From contig NZ_REGA01000011.1 of assembly GCF_003841505.1 (NCBI RefSeq), positions 1 to 64,000 of the forward strand: a DNA stretch of 64,000 nucleotides. The letters run 5' to 3'. The DNA is from Natrarchaeobius chitinivorans. Its GTDB lineage: Archaea; Halobacteriota; Halobacteria; Halobacteriales; Natrialbaceae. Within the stretch, counting starts at the first letter, position 1. Every line of letters starts with the position of its first letter. A program made the translations under genes and the position numbers. Below the pieces are notes generated by a model. It had not been told where the DNA came from. It worked only from the letters and a program-made list of their open reading frames with translations, and ran no database searches. Below are positions 8,305 to 16,708 of the stretch, piece after piece.

Positions 8305-8664
8305 CTAGAACGGAGCTTCCGGCCCTTCGTCGGCCTCGCCGTCGTCGACGGTTTCACCGGGGAACGACGGACTCATTCCGCCGCCCATGTCGTCGCCGCC
8401 TTCCATCCCGGTGTGGGCGTTGACCTTCTCGATTTCGGGGATCTCTTTGACCATTCGGCTCTTGATCGCCTGAATCGTCATCGGGGAGATACCACAGCCG
8501 CTGCAGGCACCGCCGAGCGCGATGGTAACCTCGCCGGACTCGCGATCGAGGTCCTGAATCGCCGCGCTACCGCCGTGCATCTGGATCTGCGGGAAGTTTC
8601 GACGGAGGAAGTTCGTGACGCGCTCCTCGAGGTCGTCTCCGTCGTTCTGGGTTTCAGTACTCAT
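8305..8664 (-). CDS. NifU C-terminal-domain Fe-S scaffold protein
   Basis: A 119-residue protein with the NifU-like fold: MHGGSAAIQDLD followed by GGACSGCGISPMTI, whose CxxC binds the iron-sulfur cluster. It is an Fe-S assembly or carrier protein acting in the cytosol. A Gly/Met-rich, acidic C-terminal tail (from about residue 85) is a haloarchaeal extension. The ATG at 8664 gives MSTETQND, a typical start. Longer frames upstream read through the next gene and are spurious. It may share a transcript with the DUF5783 gene 68 bases upstream. Confidence 0.9.
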   Translation of the reverse strand: MSTETQNDGDDLEERVTNFLRRNFPQIQMHGGSAAIQDLDRESGEVTIALGGACSGCGISPMTIQAIKSRMVKEIPEIEKVNAHTGMEGGDDMGGGMSPSFPGETVDDGEADEGPEAPF

Positions 8665-8732
8665 GAACGCCCGTTGGGTGCCCGAGCCCCTAAACCTTCC
8701 GTCCCTGGTGTTCGGTCGACAACCGATCGTCC

Positions 8733-9050
8733 TCAGGCGAAACCGAAGACGCGCTGGAGTTCCGCCTCGATCTCCTCGACGTGGATCTCGAGTACCTTTT
8801 CGAACCGGTCCTCGTCGACGAGGACACCCGAGAGGCGATCGTACGGTTCCTCGGGGAGTTCGACCCGAAACTCGCCGTCGCCTTCGTAGAACGGTTCGCT
8901 CTCGTTCAGTACCTGCTGATCGATCGCGTGGACGAGTTCGGAGTCGTACTGGTCGTTCATCCGGTTGAAGGCGTTTTTGTACGCTTGCTGCAGTTCGGGA
9001 AAGTAGTTCGCGTACTTGTCCTCGAATTTCTCGGGATCGAAGTCGGCCAT
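8733..9050 (-). CDS. DUF5783 family haloarchaeal protein
   Basis: A 105-residue acidic, helical protein beginning MADFDPEKFEDKYANYFPEL. It matches the conserved haloarchaeal family DUF5783, whose function is unknown. I chose the ATG at 9050 over an ATG nine codons upstream for that N-terminus. It is on the same strand as the NifU-like gene and upstream of it, so cotranscription is likely. Confidence 0.85.
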   Translation of the reverse strand: MADFDPEKFEDKYANYFPELQQAYKNAFNRMNDQYDSELVHAIDQQVLNESEPFYEGDGEFRVELPEEPYDRLSGVLVDEDRFEKVLEIHVEEIEAELQRVFGFA

Positions 9051-9222
9051 ACGCGAGGGGAGGACGAGCACCGACAAAAGTCGGACGATCGGTCCCGGTC
9101 ACGGTCGATCTCGGGCGGGTTCGGGGGCTGTTGGACCCCCCGCTGTGCGACGGTACCGGGGAAAAGTGGCTGCATACGCAAGCGGAACTGGAACCCGGCC
9201 CCTCGGCGAGAACGGAGACATG

Positions 9223-9621
9223 ATGGCCGACAACCACCCCATCCGTCGGGAAGAACTGCCGCCCGGCTGGGGGCCTTCGGAACTCCGTGACGATCGGTTT
9301 GCCTATCGTCACAGTCGCCCGCCGATCACACTCGTCGCATCGGCGACGAGTGCTGCCCGCTCCCTGCCCGGTCTTGGCCTCTGTCGCTGCTGGAAACTTC
9401 ACTACCGGTACTCGCTCGGAGACAGAACGATACGTGAAACGATCGGACACGTCTCGAGCCGTCGAGCCGCGGTCGAAGGACTTCTCGAGTGTATGCACTG
9501 TGTCCACAGGACCGTCGGCGACGTCGAAGATCCAATCGAGGTTCAGCGCGTTCTCGATCGGGTTTCGCTGTCGTGTTTCCTCCCCGAGTCGGCGGAGGCG
9601 ACGTCACCAAACGATCCGTGA
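9223..9621 (+). CDS. Conserved haloarchaeal protein, unknown function
   Basis: A 132-residue protein starting MADNHPIRREELPPGWGPSE, with a GLGLCRCWKLHYRYSLGD core and a C-terminal helical part. I recall similar proteins near nifU/DUF5783 genes in haloarchaea, but no function is known to me. GGAG at 9214-9217 sits five bases before the second of two tandem ATGs (9220, 9223), which favours 9223. It is transcribed divergently from the DUF5783 gene. Confidence 0.75.
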   Translation: MADNHPIRREELPPGWGPSELRDDRFAYRHSRPPITLVASATSAARSLPGLGLCRCWKLHYRYSLGDRTIRETIGHVSSRRAAVEGLLECMHCVHRTVGDVEDPIEVQRVLDRVSLSCFLPESAEATSPNDP

Positions 9622-9671
9622 GGTGCTCGGAGAGCGTTCGCTGACGCTTCTCGAAGCGAGTCCCGAGTTCC

Positions 9672-9957
9672 TATAGTAGCCACTGGAAGTCAATGCACAC
9701 CTGATCGCACGAGGTGTACGCGGTTCGGAGCGTGCGCGGTTCGGAGCGAACGGAGTGAGCGAGAACCGCGGAATGGCGAGCGGGGAACGCAGTGACCCGT
9801 GAGCGAGTGGAACGAGCGAGAAACGCGGAATGGCGAGCGGGGAACGAAGTAACCCGTGAGCGAGTGGAACGAGCGAGAACCGCGATATAGCGAACGGGGA
9901 GTGCAGTGAGCCGTGAGCTGTGCGATCAGTGTGTAAATAGTTCCAGTTGTTACTATA
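9672..9957. mobile_element. MITE-like element with 38-39 bp terminal inverted repeats
   Basis: The left end (9672-9710, TATAGTAGCCACTGGAAGTC...) and the inverted right end (9920-9957, ...CCAGTTGTTACTATA) match over most of 38 bases. The 286-bp body has no gene. It holds three 57-bp tandem units. Related ends occur at 304-324, 6325-6353 and 12602-12725. The rest of the 571-base gap (9622-9671 and 9958-10192) holds nothing I can name except the promoter of the next gene. Confidence 0.75.
9761..9931. repeat. 57-bp tandem repeat, about three units
   Basis: Units start GAGAACCGCGGAATGGCGAG at 9761, 9818 and 9875 (a fixed 57-bp period) with a few substitutions. They lie inside the MITE-like element. 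The period is a multiple of three, which leaves a long minus-strand frame open. I treat that frame as spurious. Confidence 0.8.
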
Positions 9958-10192
9958 TCGACCGGAACCGTCGTCATCAGCGTTTACGGGCGCAGATGAG
10001 GGTGCCCGTAGCCATCGATCCCTCGAGACCGGCAAACCGGACGAGGTAGTCTGGCGAGTCTCTCGATATCGAATAACCTCGAGAGCTTAAATCTCATAGT
10101 GATATATCGAACGTTGGGGCCGAGACGACGGTTCCAACACAGTGTTTATACCGACCAACGAGCTATTGGCGACACCGACCGGCGCGAATCCT

Positions 10193-10948
10193 ATGACGAC
10201 TCAAATTCCCTTCGCTATCGATTTTCACGTCCACTCCGACGACTCCTACGACGGCCACGAGCCGATCGAACTCGTTCTCGAGCACGCGGCAGATATCGAC
10301 CTCGACGGCGTCGTCATCACCGACCACGACGAGATCGACGAATCGCTCCGCGCGGCTCGGCTCGCACCGGAGTACGGACTGATCGGGATCCCCGGCGTCG
10401 AAGTCTCGACGCGACACGGACATCTCCTGGCCATCGGGGTCGAACGGCGTCCCGATCCCGGCCAGCCGTTTCTCGAAACCGTCGAGACCGTTCGCGAACT
10501 CGGCGGGATCGCGATCGTTCCGCATCCGTTCCAGCGGAGTCGCCACGGGGTCCGGAAACGCCACATTACCGACGCCGACGCGATCGAAACCTACAACTCG
10601 ATGCTCTTTACCGGCTACCGGAACCGGCGGGCACGGACGTTCGCTCGGCGTCGGGGCTATCCGGAGATCGGTGCGAGCGACGCGCACTACCTGCCGAACG
10701 TCGGCAAGGCGTACACAGAGATCCTCGTCACCCCCGACGACGGACGGACGACCAAAGCCGAGATCGACGGCGACGAACTCGTGGAGGCGATCCTCGAGGG
10801 ACGAACCCAGATCCGGGGAAAGCGGACGCCGGTCCACAAGAGCACCGTTCAGTACGCCAAGGGTGCGGTCCGCAAGTCGACGTACCTCCTGACGTCTCGT
10901 GCGCCGCTGATCCCGACGGTGCCGACGTCGATGGATCGTTCAGGATAG
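10193..10948 (+). CDS. PHP-domain metal-dependent phosphoesterase
   Basis: A 251-residue protein with the PHP active-site series: DFHVHSDDSYDG, TDHDEID, GVEVSTRHGH, VPHPF and GASDAHYL. These His/Asp residues bind a metal cluster that hydrolyses phosphoesters. Substrate is unknown; relatives act on nucleotides or oligonucleotides. The ATG at 10193 places the HxH motif near residue 12, as usual. Its end overlaps the convergent DHH gene by nine bases. A second PHP protein lies at 28824-29594. Confidence 0.85.
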   Translation: MTTQIPFAIDFHVHSDDSYDGHEPIELVLEHAADIDLDGVVITDHDEIDESLRAARLAPEYGLIGIPGVEVSTRHGHLLAIGVERRPDPGQPFLETVETVRELGGIAIVPHPFQRSRHGVRKRHITDADAIETYNSMLFTGYRNRRARTFARRRGYPEIGASDAHYLPNVGKAYTEILVTPDDGRTTKAEIDGDELVEAILEGRTQIRGKRTPVHKSTVQYAKGAVRKSTYLLTSRAPLIPTVPTSMDRSG

Positions 10949-12538
10949 CTGGTCGCCGACGATTTCGTCCGCGCGTTCGACGAACTCCGCTTCCCCCCCG
11001 GCCGGAACCGTCGCCCCGGCCGCGACGTCGTGGCCGCCGCCGTCGCCGCCGACGGCCTTCGACGCCTCGCTCATGACGACCGAGAGGTCGAGTCCCTTGC
11101 GGACCAGACTGTGCGTTCCGCGCGCGGAAACCTTGATCTCGATGTCCTCGCTATCGTCGTCTTCTCCGGTCACGTTTCCGTCCTCGTCATCGGCAGCGGC
11201 TGCTCGAGAATCGGTGGACTTCTCCGCGAACGCGAAAATCGGCTTCGATCGACTGATTCCGTCGTTGCCCATCGCCATTCCCGCGACGATGCCGACGATG
11301 GTCTCGCGGATCCGATCGCCGGCGTGGAACCACTGGACGTGTTCTTCGACGGTGACTCCCTCCCGGGTGACGAGGTCGATTCCCGACGAGAGGTTCCGGC
11401 GGTGGTCTCGCAAGAGCGTGCGGGCTCGCTCGAGCGCACCGTCACGATCGCCGAGACAGACGCCGAGGCCGACGTCGGCGCGGTCGTAGCGTGCGGTCGC
11501 GTTGAGCAGCGTCGAGAACTCGCTGGCGTCCCGGAGTTCCGAGCCGACCGGTTCCTCGGCCAGCACGTACGACGTTCCGACGAGTTGGTCGATCTTCCCC
11601 GGCGGGACGCCCGTCGAGACGGCCCGTTTGACGAGCGCACTTGCCACGGTCTGTTTCTCCTCGTTCGTGAGGCCGGCCCACCGACGCCACTCGCCGTCTC
11701 GCTTCAACTCGAGGTCGAGGTCGTCGAGAAATCGAAGCGCTCCGCTCTCGTCGTTCGAGATGCCGGGGATGTGAACGTCCGTCGCGTACTCGAGGAGTTT
11801 GGGCAGGGGTCTGGTCTGTTTGCCGTACAGCGCGAGGTCGGTTCCGGTCTCGAGGACGCCAGCGTCGACGCCCTCCTCGACGATTTTCGCGTTCGCGCCG
11901 TGGAGTTCGCCGCCGCTTGCCTGCATGTCGCCGACGGCACCGACGACGGCCAGCGCGGCGAGGTCGCGATTGTCCGCGCGGGCTCGTGACGCCGGCGAGT
12001 CTGCCGTGGCAGCGCCGCCGTCGGTCGCGACCGTCGAGTCCGCGTCGGGAGCGGAAACCGTCGCGAGCGCCCGCGCGAGGACGTAACTCGCGCCGGCACC
12101 CGAGAGTTCGGACGCGCCGTCGATCCCGAACAGGAGCGGATTGAGGTGGTACTCGGTGTCCGCCCGCGAGGGCGTCCCGTCGGAAGACGAGTCCTGTTCG
12201 TTGACCGTGGCCGGCTGGTGGTGGTCAGCGATGACGGGCGTGAACGCGCCGTCGTCCTCGTACTCGCCGATGATGTCGAGTTGCCCGCTCCCGAAGTCGG
12301 TAAAGAGGACGGTGGCGTACTCCGTTGCCGCGATGTCCGCGATCGCCTCCCCGTCGAGCTGTTTCTCGAAGACCGCCTCGAACGGGATACCAGCCCGCTC
12401 GAGGGCCTGTGCTGCGATCGCGGCGCTGGTCAATCCGTCGGCGTCGATGTGAGACGCGAGCAGAACGCGATCGGCCGCACGGAGCCGTTCGGCACACGCA
12501 GTCGCTCGCTCCTCGAGTTCGGGAACCGGCCCGGTCAT
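10940..12538 (-). CDS. DHH-family phosphoesterase (archaeal RecJ-like)
   Basis: A 532-residue protein with N-terminal DHH motifs ASHIDADGLTSAAI, FTDFGSGQ and IADHHQP, and a C-terminal DHHA1-type GG motif region (GGDGGGHDVAAGATV). This architecture is the archaeal RecJ-like group. It includes single-strand exonucleases, one of which (GAN) associates with the GINS replication complex. Which paralogue this is cannot be told from sequence alone; haloarchaea carry several. A Ser/Asp-rich linker (about residues 440-460) is lineage-specific. The ATG at 12538 fits the family start. Confidence 0.85.
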   Translation of the reverse strand: MTGPVPELEERATACAERLRAADRVLLASHIDADGLTSAAIAAQALERAGIPFEAVFEKQLDGEAIADIAATEYATVLFTDFGSGQLDIIGEYEDDGAFTPVIADHHQPATVNEQDSSSDGTPSRADTEYHLNPLLFGIDGASELSGAGASYVLARALATVSAPDADSTVATDGGAATADSPASRARADNRDLAALAVVGAVGDMQASGGELHGANAKIVEEGVDAGVLETGTDLALYGKQTRPLPKLLEYATDVHIPGISNDESGALRFLDDLDLELKRDGEWRRWAGLTNEEKQTVASALVKRAVSTGVPPGKIDQLVGTSYVLAEEPVGSELRDASEFSTLLNATARYDRADVGLGVCLGDRDGALERARTLLRDHRRNLSSGIDLVTREGVTVEEHVQWFHAGDRIRETIVGIVAGMAMGNDGISRSKPIFAFAEKSTDSRAAAADDEDGNVTGEDDDSEDIEIKVSARGTHSLVRKGLDLSVVMSEASKAVGGDGGGHDVAAGATVPAGGEAEFVERADEIVGDQLS

Positions 12539-12601
12539 CGGTACATCGGTCGATTGTGGGTCGTCATAAGGGATAAACCTCCGGTCCTCGAGTCGATCCA
12601 G

Positions 12602-12725
12602 TATAGTAACAACTGAATCGATTCACACACCGATCACAGTATCCGCGGTTCTCACTCACTCCGTTCGTCCTGAACTGCGCGGCCGTCATACGATCGGGTG
12701 TGCACTGGCTTTCAGTGGCTACTAT
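12602..12725. mobile_element. Short TIR element related to the one at 9672-9957
   Basis: A 124-bp element. The left end TATAGTAACAACTGAATCGA (12602-) and the inverted right end (...CTTTCAGTGGCTACTAT, to 12725) are the same TIR family. The core contains CGCGGTTCTCACTCACTCCG, similar to the inverse of the 57-bp unit. The right end supplies the stop codon of the adjoining winged-helix gene. Confidence 0.7.
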
Positions 12726-13189
12726 CGCTTTTCGGGCGCTGGTTCTTCGAATTGGAACGCCTTCTGGACGGCCTCAGGAAGGGATGGTCGCGGAGCCGTT
12801 TCGTGCCGGCGAACCTTCTCTGATTTGTTCGTTTCTTCGTAGACTGCCCGGGCAACCGGGACTCCACGAAGGAAGTTGTGTTCGTACAGTACTTCGACGC
12901 CACGTTCGGTCGGCCCCCAAAACCGAGACGGTAGGTCTCGTGTGGATATGTTCGGCTCGTGGACGTAGACGTCCAGGAGACCGGCCTCTTGAAGCGTCTC
13001 GAGTTGATCGAGAATCGCACCTTCATTTTTCTGAATCATGTAGGAGAGTTCGGCTAGCGACGCGAGGTGGTGAGGATGGCCTAGCAGACACTGGACGATC
13101 AGATGGCGGGTCTCCTGGGAGAGTAACTCCCGCATTTCGCGTTGCTCGGCGAAAGGATCGTCGAAGACATCGCCCGCAGTATGGCTCAT
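12722..13189 (-). CDS. Winged-helix transcriptional regulator
   Basis: A 155-residue protein. It has a central winged helix-turn-helix (about residues 20-85, with LAELSYMIQKNEGAILDQLE as recognition region and GLLDVYVHE as the wing), followed by a basic, proline-rich tail. It probably represses its own promoter and the divergent gene at 13304, with which it shares a 114-base control region. The ATG at 13189 gives MSHTAGDVFDDPF; a GTG/ATG further up is possible. Its TAG stop lies in a TIR-element end. It is less GC-rich than the flanking housekeeping genes. Confidence 0.8.
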   Translation of the reverse strand: MSHTAGDVFDDPFAEQREMRELLSQETRHLIVQCLLGHPHHLASLAELSYMIQKNEGAILDQLETLQEAGLLDVYVHEPNISTRDLPSRFWGPTERGVEVLYEHNFLRGVPVARAVYEETNKSEKVRRHETAPRPSLPEAVQKAFQFEEPAPEKR

Positions 13190-13228
13190 AGTGGACTGTA
13201 GCATGGCTCCGAACATAACGATTTGGGG

Positions 13229-13262
13229 TAACTAAGTGACCGATCGGACTATATTACTAAGT
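13229..13262. promoter_or_regulatory. Paired TWACTAAGT boxes in a divergent promoter
   Basis: TAACTAAGT (13229-13237) and TTACTAAGT (13254-13262) are direct repeats 25 bp apart in the region between the regulator and the unknown gene. The second overlaps an AT-rich stretch (TATATTACTAAGTTAAT). They are candidate operators for the winged-helix protein; this is inference from position. Confidence 0.4.
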
Positions 13263-13303
13263 TAATCAGAAAACGTATCACTGAGCCAGTTGACGAACGA
13301 AAT

Positions 13304-14083
13304 ATGACGACGCCATCTGTACCGCCGAACGCCGGACAAATCATGGGTGCTGTCCGTCGCGCTCTGCACGACGTTGATGTCACACCGACAGAAGCGATGG
13401 ATATTCTCTCGTGGGCACAAGACGAACTCCCAGCCATCTACGAACGGGACCAGACCGCGTATCTCGTCTTAGGAAGTTATCGGTCGCCCTATATCCGCCG
13501 GGTACGGTCGGTAAGTGATCGACTCAATCGCCGCTACGGAACCTACGCGTTCCTGATCGGCGATCTGGACGATATCGACGTCTCACGACTCCCCGAGTTC
13601 CGCGTCAAGTTTCATCTTACAGCGGCGCTCGCCGACTATATCACGACCGTTATCGAGCAGGATGCAGGCGGCGAGATTAACGAACTGGGCAAGCTTTCGG
13701 AGACAGAATATTTCAGGAAGGCGTACGTCCTGCCACGAGGCTACCGGTGGGACACGGAATCAAATCTTCGAGACAGAGACGACGTCCTCGCCGCAGCGGC
13801 TCAAATCGAGACTGCAACTGGTGCTGACGAGGAGACGAAACAGTCCGAACTATCGAAACTTGTCGATCGAGCCACTGCGGCTGGGATCGATGTGACTGTC
13901 GAGGATCTCACAGAGTGGCTTGCCGATCGTGATCTGGCGGTTCCCTCCTACAGCTGGATTCAGTTGAACGATTTCAGACTGTTCGAGTTGCAGGATCGGT
14001 GTTACCCATGGCTAACCGAAGACGATTTGGTGGAACGAACGGACGAGTTACCAGGTTCTCCGCGACCACAGTGGGAAGAGTAG
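13304..14083 (+). CDS. Unknown protein divergent from winged-helix regulator
   Basis: A 259-residue soluble protein. I do not recognise its family with certainty. The first half has beta-strand-like segments (TAYLVLGSYRS, TYAFLIGDLDD), then FHLTAALADYITTVIEQDAG and GGEINELGKL. That order and the Gly...Glu-Leu-Gly motif are reminiscent of nucleoside-deoxyribosyltransferase/TIR-like folds, in which a Glu is catalytic. The second half is helical, with acidic surface and EDLTEWLADRDL. Codon use is AT-richer than the neighbours. It is probably controlled by the divergent regulator. Enzymatic or defence function is only a hypothesis. Confidence 0.75.
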   Translation: MTTPSVPPNAGQIMGAVRRALHDVDVTPTEAMDILSWAQDELPAIYERDQTAYLVLGSYRSPYIRRVRSVSDRLNRRYGTYAFLIGDLDDIDVSRLPEFRVKFHLTAALADYITTVIEQDAGGEINELGKLSETEYFRKAYVLPRGYRWDTESNLRDRDDVLAAAAQIETATGADEETKQSELSKLVDRATAAGIDVTVEDLTEWLADRDLAVPSYSWIQLNDFRLFELQDRCYPWLTEDDLVERTDELPGSPRPQWEE

Positions 14084-14149
14084 ATCCTGTGTTGCTATGA
14101 CGGACGAGCACAACCCCGTACCCGTCGAACCGAACGGAGGCGAACAACC

Positions 14150-14827
14150 GTGACCGGGCTGTTCGAACGCGAAGTCGGCCAGGGGTGGGAGTCGCTCCAT
14201 CCACGCGTTCGCGACCGGTACGGCCTCGAATCCGGCGAGAACCGTCAGGCGGTCGGCGTCGGACGCATGGACGAACTCGAGCGCCACCCGCTCGCGCTGC
14301 CGGTACTCTGGCTCGCCACCGCCGACGATTTCCTCTTTCCCGAGGCCGGCACCGACGTACCGTTTACCATCACGACGGTGCCGTTCGTCGACAGTAACGG
14401 CAACGAGGCGCTGTTTCTCGAGCGCGAGTTCGAGACGTCGCCGCCGCGAACGTTCGTCGATACGCTCCGCTGGAACCCGGCTCGAGGGGGTATCACGAAC
14501 CTGTTCGGCCGCCGGGGCCTCGTCGCCGCGGACCTTCACGTCGACGCCGACGGCGATCGGCTCGCGCTCTCGATCGGGAGCCAGTGGCTGCGAATCGGCG
14601 GTCGGTACGTCACGCTGCCGGGACCGCTCTCGGCTGACGGTCGGCTGCGAGACTGGTACGACGAGGAAGTGGGTCAGTATCGCGTGGCGGCCGAGATCAC
14701 GAATCCGCTGCTCGGGGCGGTCTTCGGCTACGAGGGCGCGTTCGATCACGAGTTCCGGCCGCTCGAAGGCGACCAGCCACCGCCGGCCGCGCTGGACGGA
14801 CTCGACCTCCCCGGTGGGTACGGATGA
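14150..14827 (+). CDS. DUF4166 domain protein
   Basis: A 225-residue soluble protein matching DUF4166: LFEREVGQGWESLHPRVRDR at the start, a beta-rich core (FLEREFETSPPRTFVDTLRW) and a C-terminal FGYEGAFDHEFRP. The family's function is unknown. The GTG at 14150 is preceded by GGAGG (14136-14140). A mini-ORF of 18 codons (14097-14153) overlaps the start with its TGA and might couple translation. It is followed by a YndJ-like gene with an ATGA overlap, so the two form an operon, an association also seen in bacteria. Confidence 0.8.
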   Translation: MTGLFEREVGQGWESLHPRVRDRYGLESGENRQAVGVGRMDELERHPLALPVLWLATADDFLFPEAGTDVPFTITTVPFVDSNGNEALFLEREFETSPPRTFVDTLRWNPARGGITNLFGRRGLVAADLHVDADGDRLALSIGSQWLRIGGRYVTLPGPLSADGRLRDWYDEEVGQYRVAAEITNPLLGAVFGYEGAFDHEFRPLEGDQPPPAALDGLDLPGGYG

Positions 14828-15861
14828 GCGAATCTAGCACTGCGGCTTCGGAACTCCGTCGGCCGGCGAGTCGCGGGTGTCCGTCCGTCGCCGGCCGACG
14901 CGTGACCGACCTGAGCGCCGCGCTGGGTGGTCTCGTCTGGCTCGCGATCGTTGTCGGGGCTCAAACCGGAGCGATCGGCTCGTCGGCCGTCGAACGCTAC
15001 GTCGCCCTCGCGACGCTCGTCCTGGTCCCGCTCGGGCTCGGATTCCTCCAGCCGGTTCGGGACGTCACGGGCTCGAGGACGCTCTACACCGCCGTCGTCG
15101 TCGGCCAGTTTCCGGCGGCGCTGGCGGTCGTTGCCGGGCTCGCGGCGTCACAGGGATCGGTCGTCGCGGTGGCGCTCGTCGTTCCGTGGATCGGCGTCAC
15201 CGGTGGGGTGGCCCTGCTCGGCGCCCAACGGCTCGCCTCGAGACGCGGCGGGCCGCTCCCGGAACTCGCGATCGACGTCGCCTGCCTCTACGTTCCCGTC
15301 GCCGCCGTCTTCGTGCTCCTGCATACGGCCGGGATCGGTCTGGGGTTCGCGCCGATCATCGTTCTCCTGACCGGAGTCCACTTCCACTACGCCGGGTTCG
15401 TCCTCCCGCTCGTCGTCGGCCTGACCGGCCGACTCCTCACGGACGAGGACGGCCGATTCGGATCCACGATCGTCGGTCGCACAGGGGCCGCCACGACGGT
15501 CGTCATACTCGTCGGAATCGGTCTGATCGCGGTCGGGATCGCGTTCTCGGCGCTGCTCGAGGCCGTCGCCGTCCTCGTCTTCGCGCTCGCCGTGGTTGGG
15601 TTCGCCGTGCTGTGGGTTCGCGCGGTCGTTCCGGCGGTAGCGCGGGTCCCGGGGGCGTTGCTCTCCGTCGCCGCGCTGTCGGTCTGCTGGACGATGGCGC
15701 TGGCGCTCGCCTTCGCCTACTCGTCGCTCCCCGGGACGTCGGTTTTGATAACGATTCCTGAGATGGTTCGCTGGCACGGCAGCGTCAACGCCGTCGGCTT
15801 CGCGCTTCCGGCGTTGCTCGCCTTTCGGCTGCTCGAGAAAGAAAGACGGCCGTCGCCGTAG
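14824..15861 (+). CDS. YndJ-like polytopic membrane protein
   Basis: A 345-residue membrane protein with about nine hydrophobic segments. GVHFHYAGFVLPLVVGLTGR in the middle and a final WHGSVNAVGFALPALLAFR are hallmark segments of the YndJ family. Those proteins frequently neighbour or are fused to DUF4166, as here. His residues within membrane segments are notable. Function is unknown. It starts with ATG overlapping the stop of the upstream gene. Confidence 0.8.
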   Translation: MSESSTAASELRRPASRGCPSVAGRRVTDLSAALGGLVWLAIVVGAQTGAIGSSAVERYVALATLVLVPLGLGFLQPVRDVTGSRTLYTAVVVGQFPAALAVVAGLAASQGSVVAVALVVPWIGVTGGVALLGAQRLASRRGGPLPELAIDVACLYVPVAAVFVLLHTAGIGLGFAPIIVLLTGVHFHYAGFVLPLVVGLTGRLLTDEDGRFGSTIVGRTGAATTVVILVGIGLIAVGIAFSALLEAVAVLVFALAVVGFAVLWVRAVVPAVARVPGALLSVAALSVCWTMALALAFAYSSLPGTSVLITIPEMVRWHGSVNAVGFALPALLAFRLLEKERRPSP

Positions 15862-15943
15862 CGCTCGAGTCGGTACACGGATCTGCGAAATTCACAGACC
15901 GTATCAACCGATTTGCATATGTGTTAGGCGGTTTACAGACGTC

Positions 15944-16708
15944 TCAGCCGGTTAACACCGCCCGCGCGAGCGCCTCGAACGTCGCTTCTTCGGGGACGAC
16001 GTCGACCGCGAGGCCCTGTGACGACGCGGTTTCGGCCGTCGGCTCGCCGATGACGCCGACGGTCGCGTCCGCCAGTCCCGTGAGCGCGTCGTCGCGCACG
16101 CCGCGCTCGGCGGCGGCCTCGAGGAAGTGTTCGACGGTCAGCGAGGACGTGAAACAGACGGCGTCGAGGTCACCGGCGGCGGCCAGTTCGGCCGAGTCGC
16201 CGCTGCCGTCCGGTCGCACGAGTCGATAGAGAACCGTCTCGTGGACGTACGCGCCGGCCGCCTCGAGTCCCTCGAGCAGAACCGGGCTGCCGTGGTCGCT
16301 TCTGGCGACTTCGATCCGCGCGCCGTCGACCTCGGCTGCGAGCGTGTCGACCAGTCCGCTCGAGGTGAACTCCTCGGGGACGATATCGACGGCGTACCCC
16401 TCCTCGCGGAGCGCGTCGGCCGTCGCGGGACCGATCGCACAGACGGTTTCGCCGGTCGGCTCCCAGCCTGCTTCCGAGACGAGTTCCGCGCCGGTCTTGC
16501 TCGTGAACACGACGTAGTCGGCGTCGGTCCGGGGCGTCGCGTCGGCCGGTTCGACCGCGAGCATCGGGTCGGGAACCGGGTTCGCACCGAGGTCTTCGAG
16601 CAGCGACACGGCCTCCTCGAGGCGCTCGTCGTCGGGGCGGAAGACGGCGACGGTCGGCGGCCCCGTCGATGGTGCGGAGTCGGCCGCCGTTTCGCTTCGC
16701 TCGCTCAT
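15944..16708 (-). CDS. hemD: Uroporphyrinogen-III synthase
   Basis: A 254-residue bilobal protein of the HemD family: TVAVFRPDDERLEEAVSLLE, then DYVVFTSKTGAELV, DAVCFTSSLTVEHFLEAA and a closing DVVPEEATFEALARAV. It cyclises hydroxymethylbilane to uroporphyrinogen III in the cytosol. Its ATG overlaps the stop of cobA by four bases (ATGA), so hemC-cobA-hemD is one operon on the minus strand. HemD sequences are poorly conserved; gene order strengthens the call. Confidence 0.9.
   Translation of the reverse strand: MSERSETAADSAPSTGPPTVAVFRPDDERLEEAVSLLEDLGANPVPDPMLAVEPADATPRTDADYVVFTSKTGAELVSEAGWEPTGETVCAIGPATADALREEGYAVDIVPEEFTSSGLVDTLAAEVDGARIEVARSDHGSPVLLEGLEAAGAYVHETVLYRLVRPDGSGDSAELAAAGDLDAVCFTSSLTVEHFLEAAAERGVRDDALTGLADATVGVIGEPTAETASSQGLAVDVVPEEATFEALARAVLTG

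Noticed and set aside
9761-9931. Possible CRISPR array of 57-bp units
   Set aside because: Units are contiguous with no variable spacers, and only three are present.
9604-10035. Minus-strand frame with 19-residue repeats (SRFSLVPLAHG type)
   Set aside because: Caused by the 57-bp tandem units within the MITE-like element. Residue use is basic, unlike this acidic proteome.
14097-14153. 18-residue ORF overlapping the DUF4166 start as a separate gene
   Set aside because: Too short and without features. It may couple translation, so it is mentioned with the DUF4166 gene only.
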